The position numbers and the translations under genes are program-made. From Flavobacteriales bacterium UBA4474 (GTDB lineage Bacteria > Bacteroidota > Bacteroidia > Flavobacteriales_D > Sanyastnellaceae): a stretch of DNA of 11,581 nt. Below, one piece after another: positions 6,802-11,581 of the stretch (position 1 is the stretch's first letter; every line of letters begins with the position of its first letter). Below the pieces are notes generated by a model. That model worked only from the letters and a program-made list of their open reading frames with translations. It ran no database searches and had not been told where the DNA came from. The stretch is taken from contig DGOE01000147.1 of the NCBI GenBank assembly GCA_002389295.1, positions 1-11,581 of the forward strand, in the 5' to 3' direction.

Positions 6802-6839
6802 GACTTTCGTAAAAGTCAAGGGGTCAAAGACTTTTTTTT
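6802..6839 (+). terminator. Candidate terminator with a competing hairpin ahead of dnaA
   Basis: Three complementary segments lie in order: GACTTT (6802-6807), AAAAGTC (6811-6817) and GACTTTT (6829-6835), the last running into further Ts to 6839. Segment 2 can pair with segment 1 (6 bp, 4-base loop CGTA) or with segment 3 (7 bp, 11-base loop) followed by the T-tract. The second form has the shape of an intrinsic terminator on the plus strand and might stop read-through from the upstream operon; the first form would prevent it. Stems are AT-rich, so stability is doubtful. Confidence 0.3.
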
Positions 6840-6890
6840 ATCAAACCTTACGGGAATATTTGCCTTCTCCTTTTCGGGGAGCGCCGGGTG

Positions 6891-6920
6891 TTGAACCTGG
6901 TGGATTTATGACTCTATAAC
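6891..6920 (+). promoter_or_regulatory. Weak promoter-like pair for dnaA
   Basis: TTGAAC (6891-6896) and TATAAC (6915-6920) are separated by 18 bases, resembling a -35/-10 pair. The second hexamer ends 9 bases before the dnaA ATG, so a transcript would start almost at the start codon. Bacteroidota normally use a different promoter pattern (TAnnTTTG), so this is a low-confidence call. A near match to that pattern, AATATTTG, lies at 6855-6862 and may be the better candidate. Confidence 0.22.
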
Positions 6921-6929
6921 CTCACAAGA

Positions 6930-8360
6930 ATGAACCTGAACCACGAAAGTGTCTGGGCGAACTGCCTCTCCTTCATAGAAGACAATGTCAGCGCACAGGC
7001 TTTCAAGACTTGGTTCGTTCCGATCAAGGCCGTGAAGTTGGAGGAAGCGGTACTCACCATACAGGTGCCTTCGCAGTTTTTTTACGAGTGGTTGGAGGAG
7101 CACTACATCGAATTGCTCCGCAAAGCCATTGGCAAGGAATTGGGCAAGGAAGCCCGTTTGGAGTATTCCATCATCATGGAGCAGCCTGCTGCAGGCGCTT
7201 CGCCCTACACGGTGAAGGTGCCCACATCTCACCATGCTGCGGTGCGGAACCGCTCGGTGAAGATGCCGATGGATACCATGGAGGCGCCCATCAAGAATCC
7301 GTTTGTCATTCCAGGATTGAAGAAGCTCAACATCGATTCCAACCTGAATCCGAAATACAGCTTTGAGAACTTCATCGAAGGCGAGAGCAACCGCCTGGCG
7401 CGCAGTGCCGGATTTGCGGTGGCCCAGAAGCCCGGTGGAACGGCATTCAATCCCCTGCTGATTTACAGCCCTGTGGGATTGGGCAAGACCCACTTGGCCC
7501 ACGCGATCGGAATTGAAATCAAGAACCGCTTTCCCGAGAAAACGGTGCTCTACGTGAACTCCGAGAAGTTCACGCACCAGTTCATCGATGCGGTGCGCAA
7601 CAACAGCGTCAACGACTTCTCCCACTTCTACCAGCTCATGGACGTCCTCATCGTGGACGACGTGCAGTTCTTCAGCGGCAAGGAGAAGACGCAGGACGTG
7701 TTCTTCCACATCTTCAACCAGCTGCACCAAACGGGCAAGCAAATCGTCTTGACCAGCGACAAGCCGCCGGTGGAGATGCAGGGCATGGAGCAGCGCCTCC
7801 TCTCCCGCTTCAAGTGGGGCCTCAGTGCCGATGTGCAGGTGCCGAGCTTGGAGACCCGCATGGCCATCCTCGAAAAGAAGATGTACGCCGACGGCATCGA
7901 GTTGCCGCGCGAGGTGATGGAGTACTTGGCGTATTCCATCAACACGAACATCCGTGAGCTCGAAGGCGCCCTAATCAGCTTGATCGCCCAGAGCAGCCTG
8001 AACCGCAAGGCCATCACCTTGGATTTGGCCAAGCAGATGATCGACAAGTTCGTCAAGAACACCGCCCGGGAAGTCAGCATTGACTACATCCAAAAGGTGG
8101 TGTGCGATTACTTCGACCTGCCGATTGAGTTGCTCAAGTCCAAGACCCGCAAGCGCGAAATCGTGCAGGCACGTCAGATTGCGATGTACTTCGCCAAGAA
8201 GATGACCAAGAGCTCGCTGGCCAACATCGGCCTCCACTGCGGTGGAAAGGACCACGCTACCGTGCTCCACGCTTGCCGGACGGTCAACAACTTGAGCGAA
8301 ACGGACAAGCACTTCCGGAAGTACCTCGATGATCTGGACAAGAAGCTGAACGTCAGCTGA
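6930..8360 (+). CDS. dnaA: Chromosomal replication initiator protein DnaA
   Basis: DnaA binds DnaA boxes at the origin, melts DNA in its ATP form and recruits the helicase. The 476-residue length is typical. Domain I is residues 1-85 (AFKTWFVPIKAV near 24-35), a short linker follows to about 135, domain III is the AAA+ ATPase from about 140, and domain IV is the DNA-binding helix-turn-helix from about 380. Visible motifs are Walker A SPVGLGKTHL (180-189), Walker B VLIVDDVQFF (239-248), sensor I VLTSDKPP (273-280), the arginine-finger region RLLSRFKWGL (289-298), and the DnaA signature GLHCGGKDHATVLHAC (434-449). The first Walker A position is Ser rather than the usual Gly. The start at 6930 gives the normal N-terminus. 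The phosphatase gene begins 4 bases after the stop. Confidence 0.98.
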   Translation: MNLNHESVWANCLSFIEDNVSAQAFKTWFVPIKAVKLEEAVLTIQVPSQFFYEWLEEHYIELLRKAIGKELGKEARLEYSIIMEQPAAGASPYTVKVPTSHHAAVRNRSVKMPMDTMEAPIKNPFVIPGLKKLNIDSNLNPKYSFENFIEGESNRLARSAGFAVAQKPGGTAFNPLLIYSPVGLGKTHLAHAIGIEIKNRFPEKTVLYVNSEKFTHQFIDAVRNNSVNDFSHFYQLMDVLIVDDVQFFSGKEKTQDVFFHIFNQLHQTGKQIVLTSDKPPVEMQGMEQRLLSRFKWGLSADVQVPSLETRMAILEKKMYADGIELPREVMEYLAYSINTNIRELEGALISLIAQSSLNRKAITLDLAKQMIDKFVKNTAREVSIDYIQKVVCDYFDLPIELLKSKTRKREIVQARQIAMYFAKKMTKSSLANIGLHCGGKDHATVLHACRTVNNLSETDKHFRKYLDDLDKKLNVS

Positions 8361-8364
8361 TCGC

Positions 8365-8811
8365 GTGAAACGCTACCTCGTCGTTTGCCTCGGCAACATC
8401 TGCCGCTCGCCCATAGGCGAGGGCTGGCTTCGGCATGCGGCCATGGTGCGGGGCTGCCGGGCCAAAGTGGATTCTGCCGGAACGGCGGGATACCATGTCG
8501 GCGAGGGGCCGGATCCACGGAGTGTGGCGGCGATGCGGGCAGTCGACATCGACATATCGGGGCAGCGTTCGCGCAAATTTGTCCGCGCGGATTTCCAAAA
8601 ATTCGACCGCATACTGGTCATGGACCAGGCCAACCTGAGGGATGTGCTCAAACTGGCGCGCACTGAAGAAGAGGAAAGCAAGGTGGCGTTGTTTGATTTG
8701 AGCGGCGCCGAGGTGCCCGATCCATACTATGGTGGAGATGGCGGGTTTGCTGCGGTGCGTGAGCAGGTGCGGCAGGCTGCCGAGGCCTGGTTGGACCGCG
8801 ATTTCAATTGA
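8365..8811 (+). CDS. Low-molecular-weight protein-tyrosine phosphatase
   Basis: The 148-residue product has the family layout. The catalytic P-loop CLGNICRS near the N-terminus supplies the nucleophile Cys8 and the phosphate-binding Arg14 (C-x5-R). SAGTAGYHVGEGPDPRS (37-53) follows, then the ISGQRSRKF stretch, VMDQANL, and the general-acid loop DPYYGG with Asp119. It hydrolyses phosphotyrosine in the cytoplasm; in bacteria relatives act on tyrosine kinases of polysaccharide export or on other phosphoproteins, and a direct link to DnaA is not implied. The start is GTG at 8365, 4 bases after dnaA, with the P-loop at the normal distance, so cotranscription with dnaA is likely. The pairing with dnaA recurs in Flavobacteriales. 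The stop region overlaps the convergent lipoprotein gene by 8 bases. Confidence 0.95.
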   Translation: MKRYLVVCLGNICRSPIGEGWLRHAAMVRGCRAKVDSAGTAGYHVGEGPDPRSVAAMRAVDIDISGQRSRKFVRADFQKFDRILVMDQANLRDVLKLARTEEEESKVALFDLSGAEVPDPYYGGDGGFAAVREQVRQAAEAWLDRDFN

Positions 8812-9565
8812 GGCGGGCCGCCTCCACAACAAACTGTACGGGCGTGTGGGGGGCGAGTGCCCACTCCGGATGGGCATGGCTGCCAAAGGCCGCGGCAGAT
8901 AGCGCCCAGCGCGTGCCACGGAACCCTGGACCGGCGCGTGCGAGCAAGGGTTGCAACGCCGGGACGACCTGGTCGGGCTCTCCAAAGCGGAAGGACAGGA
9001 ATACCGTATCTCCGATGGCGCGGCCGTCGGGCCGAAAAGCGGCGATCCTGATTTCAACAGGGTCGCCTTTGGCGTAGCGCTGCTCCGGAGGCGTTTCCGC
9101 ACCGGGAATCAGGCGTTGCAATGCCGCATGCCACAAGGCCTCTGTGGCACCTGGATGGGGTGCTTGGGCTACTTGCGCAGCGCCGAGTGCGGCGATGTCC
9201 TCACGGGTGGCGCACTGCCATGATACAGTGATGCTGTCCGTGTGGGCCCACCCGAGCTCCGTCCTCAAGGCCAAGGGCAATGCGGAGGGGTGCAGCCGCA
9301 TCTGGTCGCCGCAAGCGATGACGGGCAGGCTGAGCAGGCTGCGGCGGGCAAGGCGGGATGCAGGCGTGGAGTCCGGGAAGAGGATGCCTGGCCAGGTGCC
9401 CCCCTCCTCTTGGACGGTGGCCACTACCGCACATCCGCTGTCCAGTGCAGCCGAAATCGGCTCGTTGCCCAATGCGATCAGCTTCCAGGGCAAGGGCTCG
9501 CGGGAAGTGCAGCCGAGGAGCAGGACGGCCGCAGCGGCCCATGCGCACAAGGGCCGGGCATTCAT
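8804..9565 (-). CDS. Lipoprotein with a degenerate FKBP-like C-terminal domain
   Basis: I place the start at ATG 9565, which overlaps the stop of the GldI-like gene as ATGA. The 253-residue product begins with a lipoprotein signal (MNARPLCAWA, hydrophobic run, lipobox LLGC) and lipidated Cys19. Residues about 165-251 follow the FKBP pattern in weak form: KGDPVEIRIAAFRPDGRAIGDT, then a helix-like ALQPLLARAG, then ALSAAAFGSH and APHTPVQFVVEAA, which line up with the usual AYGE and IPPNTPLVFEVEL strands. Most FKBP active-site aromatic residues are replaced, so isomerase activity is doubtful. Residues 20-160 are not recognised; they contain four cysteines besides the lipid anchor only if Cys45, Cys85 and Cys118 are counted with it, so three free ones. 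Function is unknown; a partner of the adjacent GldI-like protein is a reasonable inference. Confidence 0.75.
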   Translation of the reverse strand: MNARPLCAWAAAAVLLLGCTSREPLPWKLIALGNEPISAALDSGCAVVATVQEEGGTWPGILFPDSTPASRLARRSLLSLPVIACGDQMRLHPSALPLALRTELGWAHTDSITVSWQCATREDIAALGAAQVAQAPHPGATEALWHAALQRLIPGAETPPEQRYAKGDPVEIRIAAFRPDGRAIGDTVFLSFRFGEPDQVVPALQPLLARAGPGFRGTRWALSAAAFGSHAHPEWALAPHTPVQFVVEAARLN

Positions 9566-10125
9566 CGCGGTTGGGTGTAGACGTCGATGCGCATCGCGAC
9601 GGTGATGACGGCTTCTTGTGGGATGTCGGGTGGCAAGCCGGTCATGCCCCAAGCGCGCGAAGGCGGGATGAGGGCCCGGAGGCTGTCGCCGAGTTGGGCG
9701 GCGCCGATGATTTCGTGAAAGCCCGCTGGCAAATCAGTGGCGCCCAGTTCAAAAGCCAAGGGGCCGTCGGCTTGCCAGCTGGTGATGGTGCGCCCGTCGA
9801 GCAGGCCAAAGTTGTGGTGGAGTTCGAGTACAGTGCCTTTGGGCAGTTCGCTGACGGGGCCCCGAGCAGGGGTATCGAGGACCTCGTAACGGATGCCGGT
9901 AGCGGTGGTGACGACAGCATCCCAATCTGCCGCTGTGGCCGAAATGAGGCTGTCGAGGGCCAAGGCGCGCTGGCGGTGAAACGCCATGAGGTCCGCCTTG
10001 CTTGGTGCTGACTTGGCTATGGGGTCTGGGAGCCGCTGCTCGTTGCAGCCCAGCCAAGTCACAGACAAGAGGGCCAAGGACAGCCCCCCGATCCACCTGC
10101 GGCTGGCGGGCCTCTGGGAGGTCAT
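9562..10125 (-). CDS. gldI: GldI-like FKBP-type peptidyl-prolyl isomerase lipoprotein
   Basis: The 187-residue product has a lipoprotein signal (WIGGLSLALLSVTWLGC, Cys27), a helical linker (about 40-75) and a C-terminal FKBP domain (about 93-184): KGTVLELHHNFGLLDGRTI, GFHEIIGAAQLGDSLRALIP, AWGMTGLPPDIPQEAVI. GldI is an FKBP-like lipoprotein needed for gliding in Flavobacterium johnsoniae, thought to help fold other gliding proteins. Support for GldI is the lipoprotein plus FKBP layout and the neighbouring nrnA, an arrangement seen in flavobacteria; general FKBP lipoprotein is the safe alternative. Aligned by eye to human FKBP12, key positions differ: Tyr26 is His104, Phe36 is Ile114, Asp37 is Thr115, Trp59 is Phe136 and Tyr82 is Trp159, so catalysis may be weak. 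The start and the stop each form ATGA overlaps with neighbours, indicating a coupled operon. Confidence 0.75.
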   Translation of the reverse strand: MTSQRPASRRWIGGLSLALLSVTWLGCNEQRLPDPIAKSAPSKADLMAFHRQRALALDSLISATAADWDAVVTTATGIRYEVLDTPARGPVSELPKGTVLELHHNFGLLDGRTITSWQADGPLAFELGATDLPAGFHEIIGAAQLGDSLRALIPPSRAWGMTGLPPDIPQEAVITVAMRIDVYTQPR

Positions 10126-11183
10126 TCGTCTGCTTTTTCTGCGGCTGTGATGCCTGCGGCGATTTCGGGCAAGAGGCCGCGCAGGCGCGCCATGACCACC
10201 CCAATCGATTCGCGTGAAGCGCCACCGGCGGCATTGTGGTGCCCTCCGCCATCGAAATGCTGCTCGGCGAGGTCACGAACGCTGTAGTTGCCCACAGAGC
10301 GGAAGCTCATTTTGACGCGGTCGGTGGATTCCTTGACAAAAACGGCCACTTTGACTCCGGCCACCCCGAGGGCCTTGTTGACCAGCCCTTCGGTGTACCC
10401 CGCCCGGTAATTGAAGCGGGCCATGTCCTCGGCGGTAAGGTGAACGAAGGCCGTCTCAAACTCGGGGTGCACCTCCATGCGTTCCACAACGGCAAAGGCG
10501 TGCAGTTGCATCCGGTCCATCGGCTGTTCGCCAAAGATGGCCTCGTGTACAGCGGTGTGGTCGAGTCCGCGGTCCATCATCTCTGCAATCACCCGGTGGG
10601 TCTCCGAAGACACCGACCGGAAACGAAAGCTGCCTGTGTCGGTCATCATGCCCGCGTACAACAGGGAAGCGCCCACGGCATCGACCGCGTCCCGGCCACC
10701 GAGTCCGGCGATGACGCCATAGAGCAATTCTGCGGTGGAGCTACAGCGCGCGTCATGGACCCGAGCGGTAGGGAAGTCTTCGGGCCCCATGTGGTGGTCC
10801 ACCATGAGCCAGGTGCCGGTGGCGGCTTGGGCGGCATCGGCCATCGGCCCCAGGCGGCCCATGCCATTGTAGTCGAGGGCAAACAGCACATCGGCCCGGT
10901 GCAGCGCCTCTTGCGCTTTTCCGGGGTCTGCGTCGAATTTGACAATGTCCTCTACGCCAGGCATCCAGTCGAGGGCCTCATCAGGTGCATCGGGCAACAG
11001 ACAGGTGACCTCTTTTCCAGTAGAGCGCAGGTAGCGGGCCAAGGCCAGCGAAGTGCCCACGGCATCGGCGTCAGGCGAGCGGTGGCTCGTGATGGCGACG
11101 TGTTGCGCCCCGTCGAGGTGGCGCTGGAATTCCGCGAGGTCTGCGGCGTCCACCATGCTGTGGACGGATTGCGGTGCATTCAT
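10122..11183 (-). CDS. nrnA: DHH/DHHA1 phosphoesterase, NanoRNase/pAp-phosphatase type
   Basis: NrnA-type enzymes degrade two- to five-base RNA fragments to nucleotides and often also remove the 3' phosphate of pAp, a by-product of sulfate assimilation; they act in the cytoplasm with manganese. The 353-residue product has the DHH metal motifs SHRSPDADAVGTSLAL (33-48), LDYNGMGRLG (103-112), VDHHMG (128-133) and TDTGSFRFRS (181-190), and the DHHA1 substrate motif GGGHHNAAGG (312-321). I chose ATG 11183 because the family fold begins about 25 residues later; the same frame stays open further upstream but that part is antisense to nth. A nearby ATG at 11156 is possible. It is first in a three-gene operon, with its stop overlapping the GldI-like start, and is divergent from nth. 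Confidence 0.94.
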   Translation of the reverse strand: MNAPQSVHSMVDAADLAEFQRHLDGAQHVAITSHRSPDADAVGTSLALARYLRSTGKEVTCLLPDAPDEALDWMPGVEDIVKFDADPGKAQEALHRADVLFALDYNGMGRLGPMADAAQAATGTWLMVDHHMGPEDFPTARVHDARCSSTAELLYGVIAGLGGRDAVDAVGASLLYAGMMTDTGSFRFRSVSSETHRVIAEMMDRGLDHTAVHEAIFGEQPMDRMQLHAFAVVERMEVHPEFETAFVHLTAEDMARFNYRAGYTEGLVNKALGVAGVKVAVFVKESTDRVKMSFRSVGNYSVRDLAEQHFDGGGHHNAAGGASRESIGVVMARLRGLLPEIAAGITAAEKADE

Positions 11184-11189
11184 GAAAAG

Positions 11190-11197
11190 CGAAGATA
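11190..11197 (-). promoter_or_regulatory. Candidate -7 box for the nrnA operon
   Basis: On the minus strand this reads TATCTTCG, matching TAnnTTTG except for one base. It ends six bases before the nrnA ATG, within the 24-bp gap shared with nth. A TTTG at 11213-11216 (minus strand) is upstream but only 15 bases away, closer than the usual spacing. This is a motif match only. Confidence 0.25.
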
Positions 11198-11207
11198 CCT
11201 TGCAGCC

Positions 11208-11581
11208 ATGTCCAAAGCAGATGTCCCTGCCCCACTTGCTCACCCCGATTTGTCCACGAAGGCCGCCCGTGTGCAATGGGTGATGGACGAGCTCGAGCGG
11301 CTCTATCCGGAAGTGCCGGTTCCGCTCGACCATACCGACCCCTACACGCTGCTGGTGGCGGTGCTGCTCAGCGCGCAGTGCACGGACGCCAGGGTCAACC
11401 AGATCACCCCTGCCCTCTTTGCCCGGGCCGACAATCCCAAGCACATGCGCCATGTGCCGGTGGACGAGGTGCGCGAGATCATCCGGCCGTGCGGCCTCAG
11501 CCCGCAGAAGTCCAAGGCCATCGTCCGCCTGAGCGAGATCCTGATGGACGAGCACGGCGGCACCGTCCCCCAAGACATGGA
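11208..11581 (+). CDS. nth: Endonuclease III, 5' part (runs off the window)
   Basis: Endonuclease III is the DNA glycosylase/AP lyase that removes oxidised pyrimidines in base-excision repair. The 124 full codons present match the N-terminal half of Nth: MDELERLYPEVPVPLDHTDPYTLLVAVLLSAQCTDARVNQ spans residues 26-65 with the diagnostic LLSAQCTD block (53-60), followed by CGLSPQKSKAIVRLSEIL (95-112) and HGGTVPQD. The catalytic helix-hairpin-helix Lys, the catalytic Asp and the iron-sulfur cysteines lie beyond the window. The ATG at 11208 gives about 20 residues more at the N-terminus than E. coli Nth; an ATG at residue 26 is possible but less likely. It is divergent from nrnA with 24 bp between starts. 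Confidence 0.93.
   Translation, partial: MSKADVPAPLAHPDLSTKAARVQWVMDELERLYPEVPVPLDHTDPYTLLVAVLLSAQCTDARVNQITPALFARADNPKHMRHVPVDEVREIIRPCGLSPQKSKAIVRLSEILMDEHGGTVPQDM

Larger units (their letters stand above)
6616..6929. other. Non-coding gap upstream of dnaA
   Basis: This 314-base stretch is the only long gap and is visibly AT-richer than the coding DNA around it. I see no protein gene or tRNA in it. It holds an inverted repeat at 6748-6760, GGTGGGT twice (6734-6740 and 6772-6778), two related 9-mers TTATCAACG (6751-6759) and TTATCAAAC (6838-6846), a set of alternative hairpins with a T-tract at 6802-6839, and weak promoter-like motifs near 6855-6862 and 6891-6920. There is no exact DnaA box (TTATNCACA) and no cluster of near matches, so I do not call an origin here. 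No strong terminator directly follows the upstream operon. Confidence 0.7.

Noticed and set aside
6616..6929. Chromosomal origin next to dnaA
   Set aside because: No exact TTATNCACA box and no clear cluster of near matches; AT-richness alone is not enough.
6906..7742. A 278-codon minus-strand open frame across dnaA
   Set aside because: Antisense shadow of dnaA; repetitive Val, His and Leu content and no family resemblance.
9358..10011. Plus-strand open frame across the two lipoprotein genes
   Set aside because: It lies opposite two genes that have lipoboxes, ATGA overlaps and FKBP-like domains; its own translation is low in complexity and unlike any family.
11252..11260. TTGTCCACG resembling a DnaA box
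   Set aside because: Two mismatches, isolated, and inside the nth coding sequence; likely chance.
11184..11573. N-terminal extension of the nrnA frame over nth
   Set aside because: The extension is antisense to the clear Nth coding sequence, and NrnA proteins normally begin close to the ATG at 11183.
1..11581. CRISPR array, insertion sequence, phage or defence island
   Set aside because: No direct-repeat array, transposase, integrase or long terminal repeats; nearly all sequence is taken up by housekeeping-type genes.

Overview
This is a dense chromosomal housekeeping segment from a member of the Bacteroidota, most likely a GC-rich relative of the Flavobacteriales. The evidence is the gene content and order: a very large signal peptidase I followed by a WbqC-family gene, a bacterial ComB, a DUF3524/QTMAN glycosyltransferase, dnaA followed by a low-molecular-weight phosphatase, and nrnA followed by a GldI-like FKBP lipoprotein. 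Starts lack Shine-Dalgarno sequences and several are GTG or TTG. I cannot name a genus. No phage, insertion sequence, CRISPR array, tRNA or rRNA is visible.

Layout. (1) Bases 1-2288, plus strand: the last codons of a probable dapB, then lepB and a WbqC-family gene, joined by short overlaps. (2) Bases 2248-2574, minus strand: a solitary RelE/ParE-like toxin whose 3' end overlaps the WbqC gene and which has no room for an antitoxin in front. (3) Bases 2644-6615, plus strand: gcvT, comB, a secreted zinc-dependent phospholipase C/S1-P1-type hydrolase that probably starts at a TTG overlapping the comB stop, and a tRNA-queuosine mannosyltransferase-like gene. Gaps are a few bases or negative, so this looks like one operon. 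(4) Bases 6616-6929: the only sizeable non-coding gap, AT-richer than its surroundings, with hairpins and weak promoter-like and DnaA-box-like motifs. (5) Bases 6930-8811, plus strand: dnaA and a low-molecular-weight phosphotyrosine phosphatase. (6) Bases 11183-8804, minus strand: nrnA, a GldI-like FKBP lipoprotein and a second lipoprotein with a degenerate FKBP-like end, chained by two ATGA overlaps. (7) From 11208, plus strand: the 5' part of nth, divergent from nrnA with only 24 bp between the start codons.

Functions. The window mixes protein export and surface functions (LepB, secreted PLC-like enzyme, two lipoproteins of the GldI type) with core metabolism and information processing (glycine cleavage T protein, DnaA, NrnA, Nth, a probable tRNA-modifying enzyme). 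LepB would be the enzyme that processes the PLC-like signal peptide; the lipoproteins would be processed by LspA, not seen here. I do not see a clearly new multi-gene system. The points most worth checking are the QTMAN-like enzyme in a bacterium, the tandem pair of FKBP-like lipoproteins with altered active sites, the orphan toxin, the Ser in the first position of the DnaA Walker A motif, the alternative hairpins ahead of dnaA, and promoter-like boxes lying almost against the start codons.
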